5,590 nucleotides of DNA. Origin: Chthoniobacterales bacterium (GTDB lineage: Bacteria; Verrucomicrobiota; Verrucomicrobiia; Chthoniobacterales; UBA10450). Below the pieces are notes generated by a model. It was not told where the DNA came from. It saw only the letters and a program-made list of their open reading frames with translations, and made no database searches. Shown one piece after another: positions 1 to 5,590 of this stretch; position 1 is the stretch's first letter, and every line of letters begins with the position of its first letter. The position numbers were made by a program, and so were the translations under genes. Location of the stretch: assembly GCA_013697015.1 (NCBI GenBank), contig JACCXL010000071.1, forward strand, positions 1-5,590, in the 5' to 3' direction.

Positions 1-395
1 GTGCCCCAGCCAGCGCGACCCGCGGCGACCAATCGTTTGCCGCCGAGGAGCTCGCCTGCGATCGCCCCAAGCACCGGACCAATAAGCAGCCCCACAAACC
101 CGAGGAACAGCCCTGCAATCGCACCGACGAATGCGCCAAGGAGACCCCACTTCGTCGCTCCGAAACGTCGTGCGCCGAAGTAGCCGGCGAGACTCTCGAG
201 CGCATAAGACAACAGCAACAAAATCGCGAGCACGCCCATGCTCCACCAGCCCAGACTCCTCGCCTCGCCGACGATGACGCGATGAACGAGTGCGGCGATG
301 AAGATAATGGTGGTACCGGGCACAACCGGCAACACCGTGCCGATCAAACCAACCGCCATGAGGATGATCGCGCCGAACCAGCAAACAGCCTCCAT
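1..395 (-). CDS. DUF456 family small membrane protein (C-terminus cut by window edge)
   Basis: Reading the minus strand from ATG at 395 gives 131 codons with no stop before the window edge, so the 3' end is missing. The protein is very hydrophobic. Helices fall at about residues 5-22, 27-40, 51-68 and 83-108. The short turn LPVVPG (22-27) follows the first helix, GARRFGATKWG occupies 74-84, and the glycine-rich GPVLGAIAGELLGG occupies 106-119. This pattern is that of the DUF456 family of inner-membrane proteins, which usually run to about 160 residues, so roughly 30 residues are probably missing. The molecular function of the family is unknown. The start is firm: four codons upstream in the same frame there is a TAA (405-407), and no other start lies between. 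No clear Shine-Dalgarno sequence precedes it. The gene diverges from the peroxiredoxin gene across 108 bases. Confidence 0.85.
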   Translation of the reverse strand, partial: MEAVCWFGAIILMAVGLIGTVLPVVPGTTIIFIAALVHRVIVGEARSLGWWSMGVLAILLLLSYALESLAGYFGARRFGATKWGLLGAFVGAIAGLFLGFVGLLIGPVLGAIAGELLGGKRLVAAGRAGWG

Positions 396-411
396 CGGGT
401 GATCTTACCCG
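396..411 (-). other. Short inverted repeat directly upstream of the DUF456 start codon
   Basis: CGGGT (396-400) and ACCCG (407-411) form a perfect 5-bp inverted repeat with a 6-base loop. On the minus-strand transcript it ends directly against the ATG at 395, in the place where a ribosome binding site would sit. It could mask initiation, but a stem this short occurs easily by chance in GC-rich DNA. Confidence 0.25.
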
Positions 412-441
412 TAGCGGGAAGCGCCGTCTGCCGCAAATCTT

Positions 442-469
442 TTGACCGTAGGGATGCTGTTTCTATAGT
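442..469 (+). promoter_or_regulatory. Sigma70-type promoter for the peroxiredoxin gene
   Basis: TTGACC at 442-447 matches the -35 consensus at 5 of 6 positions. TATAGT at 464-469 matches the -10 consensus at 5 of 6. The spacer is 16 bases. Transcription would start near 476, giving a leader of about 28 bases that contains the GGAGG ribosome binding site. This is the best promoter-like sequence seen in the window. It lies in the divergent gap between the DUF456 and peroxiredoxin genes. No matching arrangement with proper spacing was found on the opposite strand. Confidence 0.6.
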
Positions 470-488
470 GATGTTTCCCCGTCAAACC

Positions 489-493
489 GGAGG
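489..493 (+). promoter_or_regulatory. Ribosome binding site that fixes the peroxiredoxin start
   Basis: GGAGG lies 10 bases before ATG 504. It supports that start over the much longer open frame that extends upstream to 282. It is the only strong, well-placed Shine-Dalgarno sequence found at a gene start here. Confidence 0.75.
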
Positions 494-503
494 ATCAAAA
501 CCA

Positions 504-998
504 ATGGCACTCTCAATTGGAACGAAAGCACCAGATTTCACCCTGCCGACAAAGACGGCCGACGGCCCGAAGCAGATCACGTTGAGCGATAATTTCGGCA
601 GGGGAAATACGCTGCTGCTCTTTTTCCCGATGGCGTTCACCGGCACGTGCACGGCGGAGATGTGCGGTGTCAGCCTCGATCTTTCGGCTTACGGGAGCCT
701 GAAGGCGACACTTTACGGGATCAGTGGAGACAATCCGTTCGCACAGGAAGCGTGGGCGCAAAAAGAGAAGATCACCGTGCCTCTACTGAGTGATTACGAA
801 CACAAGGTGGCGCGGGCCTACGACGTCGCCTACGACTCTTTCCTGCCTCAGATGAACCTGCCGATGGGTGGGGTGCCAAAGCGCGCGGTCTTTGTGATCG
901 ATCGCGCCGGCGTGATTCAATACTCTGAGAGCAACGAGGACGCGCGCGCCTTGCCCAATTTTGAGAAAATCAAAGCGCGTCTGGCGGAGCTGCAATGA
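504..998 (+). CDS. Peroxiredoxin of the AhpC/TSA (BCP/PrxQ-like) family
   Basis: This 164-residue cytoplasmic thiol peroxidase would reduce hydrogen peroxide and organic hydroperoxides. The thioredoxin-fold core begins with APDFTLP (9-15). The peroxidatic motif PMAFTGTC (42-49) fits the family pattern PxxxTxxC, with Pro42, Thr46 and peroxidatic Cys49. Arg127 in the strand KRAVFVID (126-133) is the likely active-site arginine. A second cysteine, Cys54, lies five residues after Cys49. This is the spacing of the resolving cysteine in E. coli BCP, so an atypical 2-Cys mechanism with an intramolecular disulfide, recycled by thioredoxin, is the likely mode. The length is normal for the family. The open frame extends upstream to 282, but homology begins at residue 3 of the ATG-504 protein, and GGAGG sits 10 bases before that ATG. 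An AhpE-like one-cysteine assignment is possible but less likely given Cys54. No signal peptide is visible. I leave the symbol blank because bcp versus other peroxiredoxin names cannot be settled by eye. Confidence 0.9.
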   Translation: MALSIGTKAPDFTLPTKTADGPKQITLSDNFGRGNTLLLFFPMAFTGTCTAEMCGVSLDLSAYGSLKATLYGISGDNPFAQEAWAQKEKITVPLLSDYEHKVARAYDVAYDSFLPQMNLPMGGVPKRAVFVIDRAGVIQYSESNEDARALPNFEKIKARLAELQ

Positions 999-1020
999 CG
1001 CAACGCGTCCGCCTCCGCTC

Positions 1021-1182
1021 TGTCATCCCGAGCCGCGCAGACGGCGAAGGATCTCTCGAACTCGGACTGAGATTGCGAGCGGCCCAGCAATCATGTCAAC
1101 GCCCTCGCGTTGATCCGCGCCGATCCTGGAAAGGAGATGTCGCGTGTTTTTGTGAGGTCCTTCGCTGACGCTCAGGATGACA
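1021..1182. repeat. Intergenic repeat bounded by inverted TGTCATCC...GGATGACA arms (REP/MITE-like)
   Basis: The left arm (1021-1055) starts TGTCATCCCGAGC and ends CGAAGGATCTC. The right arm (1154-1182), read on the other strand, starts TGTCATCCTGAGC and ends CGAAGGACCTC. The outer 13 bases match at 12 positions and the inner 11 at 10. The middle differs by a 6-base length change (11 bases against 5). About 98 bases separate the arms. Sequences of the type TGTCATCCTGAG...CGAAGGATCTC are a familiar class of scattered intergenic repeat in several bacterial phyla. No transposase is present, so if mobile it would depend on a source elsewhere. Paired arms could fold in RNA and separate the peroxiredoxin and acnA transcripts. 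The element fills most of the 206-base gap, and I see no convincing promoter for acnA outside it. Confidence 0.7.
1096..1113. other. Perfect 7-bp hairpin inside the intergenic repeat
   Basis: TCAACGC (1096-1102) and GCGTTGA (1107-1113) are perfectly complementary around a CCTC tetraloop. The hairpin lies in the central part of the 1021-1182 element. No T-run follows on either strand, so it is not a standard intrinsic terminator. It may be a structural part of the repeat. Confidence 0.45.
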
Positions 1183-1204
1183 CCGTTGCCGTGACCATGA
1201 AACC

Positions 1205-4093
1205 GTGAACAAGGACGAATTCAGAACGCTCCAGCCGTTCCATACCGGTCACGGACGCGAAGGCAAACTGCATTCCCTCCCCGCGCTCGAGCAACAAGGC
1301 GTCGGCCCGATCTCGCACTTGCCGGTCAGCATCCGCATCGTCCTCGAATCGGTGCTGCGCAATTGCGACGGCAAAAAAGTGCGGCGCAAGGATGTCGAGA
1401 CGCTCGCGAACTGGAACGCGAAGAAGCCAGCGAACGAGGAAATCCCGTTCGTGGTTGCGCGCATTGTGCTGCAGGATTTCACCGGCGTGCCGCTCGTCGT
1501 CGATCTCGCCGCGATGCGCAGCGCGGTGAAACGCCTCGGCGGCGATCCGAAAATCATCGAGCCACTCGTGCCGGTTGATCTGGTCGTCGATCACAGCGTG
1601 CAGGTGGATTTTGCCGGCTCGGCTGAAGCGTTGCGCCTGAACATGGAGATGGAATTCAAGCGCAACCGCGAGCGCTACGAATTCCTGAAATGGGGCCAGC
1701 AGGCGTTCAAAACCTTCGGCCTCGTCCCACCCGGAATCGGCATCGTGCACCAGGTGAATCTCGAGTATCTCGCGAAAGGCGTGCTCGAGCGCGACGGCCT
1801 TTATTTTCCCGACACGCTCGTCGGAACGGATTCGCACACGACGATGATCAACGGTCTCGGCGTCGTCGGCTGGGGCGTGGGTGGAATAGAAGCCGAAGCG
1901 GGGATGCTCGGTCAGCCGGTTTATTTTTTAACGCCGGAAGTGGTCGGCGTTCACATGACGGGTGCGTTGCGCGAAGGCGTGACCGCGACAGATCTCGCCC
2001 TGCACATCACGCAAATGCTGCGCGCGCAGAAAGTTGTCGGCAAATTTGTGGAATTTTACGGAGCAGGCGCGGCGTCTTTGCCGGTCGCGGACCGCGCGAC
2101 GATCGGCAACATGTCGCCCGAGTATGGCGCGACGATGGGATTCTTCCCGATCGACGAGGAGTCGGTCACGTATCTGCGCGCGACGGGCCGGACCGACGAG
2201 CAGTGCGCCGCGTTCGAAAATTATTTCCGGGCCCAAAAAATGTTCGGCATGCCGCGCCCAGGCGAAATCGATTACAGCGTCGATCTGGATCTCGATCTCG
2301 CGGACGTGCAGCCGAGCGTCGCGGGTCCGAAGCGGCCGCAAGATCGCATCAATTTGCCTGAGCTGGGCGAGACGTTTCGCACTTTGTTTGCGAAGCCGGT
2401 GAAAGACGGCGGCTACGGCAAAGCGCCGGACGATCTAAGCAAACGTTTTCCACTGCGTTTGAACGGTCAGGCTCAGCCGACGGACGGCGAAATGGAGTCC
2501 GCGAGTGTTGCTGCGCTCACAGACGGGGCGCAAGGAACGGCCGCCGAAGACGGCCAAAAAGGTGGCGAGAATCGCGGGCAGAGCGAAATGATCACGAATC
2601 GACCGACTGCGACGCCGGCCGGCCTGATCGCGGAAACGCACGCCCGGGAATTTAAGGAAGGAGATAGCTGCATCGGTCACGGCAGCGTGTTGATCGCGGC
2701 GATCACGAGTTGCACAAACACGAGCAACCCCAGCGTCATGCTCGCGTCGGGATTGCTCGCGAAAAAAGCCGTGGAGCGCGGGCTGCGGGTTAATCCAGTG
2801 GTAAAAACTTCGCTCGCGCCGGGCTCGCGCGTAGTCAGCGATTACCTGAATAAAACCGGGCTGCAGAAATATCTCGATCAGCTTGGGTTCAACGTGGTTG
2901 GCTATGGCTGCACGACCTGCAGCGGCAACTCGGGCCCGCTCGATCCGAAGATCGAGAACGCGATCAATGAACACGATTTGATCGCGGCCTCCGTGCTTTC
3001 CGGAAATCGTAATTTCGAAGCGCGCGTGCACCAGAACATCAAAGCCAATTTCCTTATGTCCCCGCCGCTCGTCGTGGCGTTCGCGCTCGCCGGCCGCGTT
3101 GACATTGACCTCGCGAACGAGCCGCTCGCGCAAGATCGCGACGGTCATGATGTCTATTTGCGCGATCTGTGGCCGAGCCTGCAGGAAATCCGCGATGCGC
3201 TGCAGTCCGCGCTCACGCCGGACGTTTTCCGCCGACTTTATCGCGATTTCGCCGGACAAAATCCGAAGTGGAACGAGATCACGTCGGGCACCGGCGAGGT
3301 TTATGTTTGGGACGAAAAGAGCGACTACATTCACGAGCCGCCGTTCTTCACCGATTTCGGCATGGAAGCCGGGCGGATCCAGGAGATTCGCGGCGCGCGC
3401 GCGCTTGGCATTTTCGGCGACTCGGTCACGACCGATCACATTTCGCCCGCGGGAGCGATCAAGGGGACGTCGCCCGCTGGAAAATATCTGACGTCGCGCG
3501 GTATCGAAGCGGCGGATTTCAACAGCTACGGCTCACGGCGCGGCAACGATCTGGTCATGACACGCGGCACGTTCGCGAACGTGCGCATTAAAAATCTGAT
3601 GGCTCCCGGGACAGAAGGCGGCGTAACCGTCCATCAGCCGAGCGGCGAGCAGATGTCGATCTATGACGCGTCCATGCGGTATCAGGCAGAAGGAACGCCG
3701 CTCGTCATTCTCGCCGGGCACGAGTATGGGACGGGTTCATCGCGCGATTGGGCGGCCAAAGGCACCCGCCTGCTCGGCGTGAACGCCGTGGTCGCGGCGA
3801 GTTTCGAACGCATTCACCGCTCGAACCTCCTCGGGATGGGCGTGCTGCCATTGCAATTCATCGAAGGACAGAACGCGCAATCATTAGGCCTCGATGGCAG
3901 TGAGACGTTCCGCGTCGCCGGTTTGTCGGATTCAATTCAGCCGGGCCAGCAGCTCGACCTCGAGTTCACGCGGAAAAACGGCGAGCCGGCCACTGTTCCA
4001 GTGAAGCTGCGGATCGATACACCGATCGAGGTCGATTATTACCGCCACGGTGGAATCCTTCCCTTCGTCTTGCGCGAGCTAATGTCGCGGTAG
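1205..4093 (+). CDS. acnA: Aconitate hydratase AcnA (aconitase A)
   Basis: This cytoplasmic 4Fe-4S TCA-cycle enzyme interconverts citrate and isocitrate through cis-aconitate. The 962-residue product has the AcnA/IRP1 layout. An N-terminal catalytic region carries VDHSVQVD (from about 127), GTDSHTT (207-213) and GPKRPQDRI (about 374-382). The cluster ligands are Cys503 in AAITSCTNTSNP and Cys569/Cys572 in GYGCTTCSGNSG. The C-terminal swivel domain has GDSVTTDHISPAG (DH at 744-745) and the substrate-binding loop EYGTGSSRDWAAKG (from 840). The 66- and 3-residue cysteine spacings equal those in E. coli AcnA (435, 501, 504 from memory), but all positions are shifted by 68. The surplus is a polar stretch at about 421-482. 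The start is GTG: the first in-frame stop upstream is TGA at 1178-1180, and no other start lies between. No Shine-Dalgarno sequence precedes it. Homology begins within about 10-15 residues. The intergenic repeat ends 22 bases upstream. The gene converges on the DUF2071 gene. Confidence 0.97.
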   Translation: MNKDEFRTLQPFHTGHGREGKLHSLPALEQQGVGPISHLPVSIRIVLESVLRNCDGKKVRRKDVETLANWNAKKPANEEIPFVVARIVLQDFTGVPLVVDLAAMRSAVKRLGGDPKIIEPLVPVDLVVDHSVQVDFAGSAEALRLNMEMEFKRNRERYEFLKWGQQAFKTFGLVPPGIGIVHQVNLEYLAKGVLERDGLYFPDTLVGTDSHTTMINGLGVVGWGVGGIEAEAGMLGQPVYFLTPEVVGVHMTGALREGVTATDLALHITQMLRAQKVVGKFVEFYGAGAASLPVADRATIGNMSPEYGATMGFFPIDEESVTYLRATGRTDEQCAAFENYFRAQKMFGMPRPGEIDYSVDLDLDLADVQPSVAGPKRPQDRINLPELGETFRTLFAKPVKDGGYGKAPDDLSKRFPLRLNGQAQPTDGEMESASVAALTDGAQGTAAEDGQKGGENRGQSEMITNRPTATPAGLIAETHAREFKEGDSCIGHGSVLIAAITSCTNTSNPSVMLASGLLAKKAVERGLRVNPVVKTSLAPGSRVVSDYLNKTGLQKYLDQLGFNVVGYGCTTCSGNSGPLDPKIENAINEHDLIAASVLSGNRNFEARVHQNIKANFLMSPPLVVAFALAGRVDIDLANEPLAQDRDGHDVYLRDLWPSLQEIRDALQSALTPDVFRRLYRDFAGQNPKWNEITSGTGEVYVWDEKSDYIHEPPFFTDFGMEAGRIQEIRGARALGIFGDSVTTDHISPAGAIKGTSPAGKYLTSRGIEAADFNSYGSRRGNDLVMTRGTFANVRIKNLMAPGTEGGVTVHQPSGEQMSIYDASMRYQAEGTPLVILAGHEYGTGSSRDWAAKGTRLLGVNAVVAASFERIHRSNLLGMGVLPLQFIEGQNAQSLGLDGSETFRVAGLSDSIQPGQQLDLEFTRKNGEPATVPVKLRIDTPIEVDYYRHGGILPFVLRELMSR
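2465..2650 (+). other. Extra polar segment within AcnA (about residues 421-482)
   Basis: Between the conserved FPLRLNG (415-421) and GHGSVLIAAITSC (491-503) lies a run rich in Gly, Ala, Glu, Gln and Thr with no catalytic motif. E. coli-type AcnA has only a short linker here. The 68-residue shift of the cysteines and the roughly 70 extra residues in total length both map to this place. It sits between structured domains, so a flexible surface loop is the likely outcome. The frame is intact across it. Whether it is a lineage-specific loop or the product of an inserted element cannot be decided from this one sequence. Confidence 0.65.
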
Positions 4094-4107
4094 ACCCGCG
4101 GCAAACT

Positions 4108-4146
4108 GATCCGCGATAGCGACTGCCGCCGCCGCTAGAGCGGATC
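4108..4146. terminator. Hairpin between the convergent acnA and DUF2071 genes, possible bidirectional terminator
   Basis: GATCCGC (4108-4114) pairs with GCGGATC (4140-4146), and TAGCG (4117-4121) pairs with CGCTA (4133-4137). The two stems are joined by GA facing GA, a tandem mismatch pair that is usually well tolerated. The loop is 11 bases. The hairpin starts 14 bases after the acnA stop and covers the stop codon and last three codons of the DUF2071 gene. Neither strand shows a clear T-run after it, so classical intrinsic termination is uncertain. Its position between two converging genes makes a transcript-end or RNA-stabilising role likely. Confidence 0.5.
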
Positions 4147-4857
4147 GCGCTCCGTCGTCCGCCGCTGCACCTCTACAAATGAGCCATCCGCGATAAACGC
4201 TGAGGCCGGTTCCGCTCTCAACGCCTCAACGAATTCTGAACCGTAGAGAGTTGCGACGTCGGCACTTAATTCGAAGCTCTCGGCCGGCCAGATTTTCCAC
4301 CGCGGATGCTCGACGCGGTACTCACTCGTCCGCGCTCCGCGCGCCGTGTAGCCCCAATAATGCTCCGTGATGAATTCCTCGTGCGTGCCCGCCGCGATCG
4401 TCTGCGCTTCGCCGCTCGCCGCCATCGCGAGCGATTCCCACCTTGCGCCGCGTCGCCATTCGTACTTCGCGCGCACCTCTCCGTCGCGATCCGACACTTC
4501 GCTGCGCATCGGCAATGCCTGATACGGCTCGCCGTAGAAAACGCGCGCCGTCACCGCGATCGCGGTTTTTGGCACCAGTTCGCGCACGAACACCACGCCG
4601 CGCCGCCACGTATCGGCCGATTTTTTGCGCACATAAAAGCGGAGATTCACCTCCTCGAAATTCCGATGTCGCGGGATCGGCAAACCCATCATGAGCGTGT
4701 GATAAAAGAGAAAACCGACGACGCTCACGTATGTCTCGCCTTTCTCGAAATCGATCTCAGTCCCAACGGGGACGCGCGGCGCGAGGATCGCCGGGTCGAT
4801 GCGGAAATTGAGCATCGCCAGGTAGCGCCAGTTCGCGGTCAGGAACGGCTTCAGCAC
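4135..4857 (-). CDS. DUF2071 (YqjF-like) family protein
   Basis: This 240-residue soluble protein carries the family signatures throughout. These are FLTANWRYLAMLNF (5-18), VPVGTEIDFEKGETYVSVVGFLF (29-51), HRNFEEVNLRFYVR (64-77), RRGVVFVREL.P (85-96), YGEPYQALPM (108-117) and EHYWGYT (165-171). The length is normal for the family, which includes B. subtilis YqjF. Family members are thought to share a fold with acetoacetate decarboxylase, but no reaction is established, and none is claimed here. The start is GTG at 4857. The next in-frame ATG (residue 15) would remove part of the conserved N-terminal motif, and no better start was found upstream. No Shine-Dalgarno sequence is visible in the 23-base gap after the TPR gene stop. 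Reading-through or re-initiating ribosomes from the TPR gene may therefore feed it. Same-strand close spacing suggests one operon with the TPR gene. Confidence 0.88.
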   Translation of the reverse strand: MLKPFLTANWRYLAMLNFRIDPAILAPRVPVGTEIDFEKGETYVSVVGFLFYHTLMMGLPIPRHRNFEEVNLRFYVRKKSADTWRRGVVFVRELVPKTAIAVTARVFYGEPYQALPMRSEVSDRDGEVRAKYEWRRGARWESLAMAASGEAQTIAAGTHEEFITEHYWGYTARGARTSEYRVEHPRWKIWPAESFELSADVATLYGSEFVEALRAEPASAFIADGSFVEVQRRTTERDPL

Positions 4858-4880
4858 GCGGTGCAGCGGACGCCGCAGCG

Positions 4881-5590
4881 TCAGTGAATCAGCTTCTCCA
4901 GCGACGGATCGGGCTCCGCGCCTAACGAAGTTGCTTTCGCGTAATGTCGCTTCGCCAGTTCTTTCGAGGGCGGATCCGCGGTCGCGTAAATGACGGCGAG
5001 ATTGAAGTGAGCATCGGCGTACTCCGGATTGACCGAGATCGCGTCGAGCATTTCTTTCTCCGCCGCTTCCTGCCAGCCTTTCTGGCTCGCTGTGATGCCG
5101 AGGTAATTATGCGCGGTGGCGCTCTTCGGATTGATCGCGAGCGCCTTCGTCAGTTCGTTTAAGGCATCGTCGAACTTACTTTGCCGATAGAAGACGATTC
5201 CGAGTGTGGTGTGGGAGAATTCATCCTTGGGCGCGAGCGTGACAGCTTTCTTCAGGGTCAGCTCAGCGGCTTTTAACTTGCCGGTGCGGAAGTAAACAAC
5301 GCCTAGATTTGAGAGCGAATAGAGATTGTTCGGACTTTTCGCCAGGATTTCCTGATAACCCTTTTCCGCGGCGCGGAACTTCCCGTTATCGAAACTCGTC
5401 TTCGCCTCGCGCGCCAAAGTAATCAGTTCCTCTGGAACCGCTGGTTTGACCTGAACGCTGGCTCCGGGCGCCGCATTCGCCGCCGATGAAGAACTTCCGC
5501 TTCCGCCACTCGGGCCCTTCGCGACGGCATCCGAATCCTTTTTCGCGGTTGCAAAGCTCGCCTTCACCGCGGATGGATTGCTGTCGGAGA
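4881..5590 (-). CDS. Tetratricopeptide (TPR) repeat protein (N-terminus cut by window edge)
   Basis: The frame is open from the right edge to TGA at 4881-4883, giving 235 visible residues. GTG at 5567 could serve as a start, but the frame stays open upstream of it to the edge and I see no ribosome binding site there. The true start is therefore probably outside the window. A low-complexity Ser/Gly/Ala linker (visible residues about 24-44) leads into about five TPR units of about 34 residues. They start near PEELITLAREAKTSF, NNLYSLSNLGVVYF, DEFSHTTLGIVFYR, SATAHNYLGITASQ and YADAHFNLAVIYAT. They show the usual pattern of small residues at positions 8 and 20 and Pro near 32. The fifth is stretched (ATADPPSKELAKRHY). 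TPR arrays are protein-binding scaffolds, and the partner cannot be told from this sequence. The protein ends a few residues after the last repeat. It is the upstream partner of the DUF2071 gene. Confidence 0.88.
   Translation of the reverse strand, partial: SDSNPSAVKASFATAKKDSDAVAKGPSGGSGSSSSAANAAPGASVQVKPAVPEELITLAREAKTSFDNGKFRAAEKGYQEILAKSPNNLYSLSNLGVVYFRTGKLKAAELTLKKAVTLAPKDEFSHTTLGIVFYRQSKFDDALNELTKALAINPKSATAHNYLGITASQKGWQEAAEKEMLDAISVNPEYADAHFNLAVIYATADPPSKELAKRHYAKATSLGAEPDPSLEKLIH

Noticed and set aside
1..183. Plus-strand frame at the left edge, rich in Pro, Ala and Arg
   Set aside because: It is the antisense shadow of the DUF456 gene, whose hydrophobic helices and family motifs are clear on the minus strand.
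282..503. A 74-codon in-frame extension upstream of the peroxiredoxin ATG
   Set aside because: It is polar and low in family resemblance, overlaps the DUF456 coding region in antisense, and spans the promoter. The GGAGG site and the start of homology both point to ATG 504.
1110..1139. Possible acnA promoter, TTGATC with GAGATG downstream
   Set aside because: The -35-like hexamer is only fair, and the -10 candidate is poor with an 18-base spacer. It is not convincing enough to annotate.
1172..1837. Minus-strand 221-codon frame opposite the acnA 5' end
   Set aside because: It is an antisense shadow of acnA with no family motif, and no promoter or ribosome binding site was seen for it.
2275..2320. 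Short GATCT-type tandem pattern in acnA
   Set aside because: It encodes the VDLDLDLADVQ stretch just before the conserved GPKRPQDR motif. Alternating Asp/Leu codons explain it, and it is a normal part of AcnA.
1690..2361. Plus-strand 223-codon frame overlapping acnA in another phase
   Set aside because: The product is extremely Arg-rich, as expected for an out-of-phase reading of GC-rich coding DNA. The acnA frame here carries the conserved motifs.
2435..3439. Minus-strand 334-codon frame inside acnA
   Set aside because: It lies wholly opposite conserved acnA codons, has the Arg/Ala-rich make-up typical of GC-rich antisense frames, and shows no recognisable domain.
4306..4887. Plus-strand 193-codon frame opposite the DUF2071 gene
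   Set aside because: It is Arg/His-rich with no motifs, while the minus strand gives a full-length DUF2071 protein with family signatures.

Overview
This looks like a chromosomal, housekeeping stretch from a GC-rich bacterium. It is not a mobile or defence region. The best guess for the host is a soil-type Verrucomicrobiota (Spartobacteria/Chthoniobacterales-like), with Acidobacteriota as the main alternative. That guess rests on three things: GC-rich codon use with frequent GTG starts and weak or absent Shine-Dalgarno sequences, a TGTCATCC...GGATGACA intergenic repeat of a kind often seen in such genomes, and the mix of gene families. It is an inference by eye, not a phylogenetic placement.

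Layout. At the left edge is a minus-strand gene for a small DUF456 membrane protein, cut by the window edge at its C-terminus. Diverging from it is a peroxiredoxin gene (504-998, +) with a good sigma70-like promoter and a clear GGAGG ribosome binding site. A 206-base gap follows, most of it filled by a 162-base repeat bounded by imperfect inverted arms (1021-1182). A large aconitase gene, acnA (1205-4093, +), begins with GTG only 22 bases after this repeat. It carries all the expected cluster-binding and active-site motifs. It is about 70 residues longer than E. coli AcnA, and the extra length is a polar segment in front of the first cluster cysteine. acnA converges on a minus-strand gene for a DUF2071 (YqjF-like) protein (4135-4857), with a strong hairpin between the two stop codons. 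Upstream of the DUF2071 gene on the same strand, 23 bases away, is a TPR-repeat protein gene that runs off the right edge (4881->5590).

How the genes relate. AcnA interconverts citrate and isocitrate in the TCA cycle, using a 4Fe-4S cluster that peroxide can damage. The neighbouring thiol peroxidase removes peroxides. Their adjacency is suggestive, but the repeat between them and the separate peroxiredoxin promoter give no evidence of an operon. The TPR and DUF2071 genes probably form one transcription unit. I found no RNA genes, CRISPR arrays, insertion sequences or unrecognised multi-gene system. The points most worth a second look are the acnA insertion, the repeat next to the acnA start with the short open frame overlapping that start, and the hairpin between the convergent genes.
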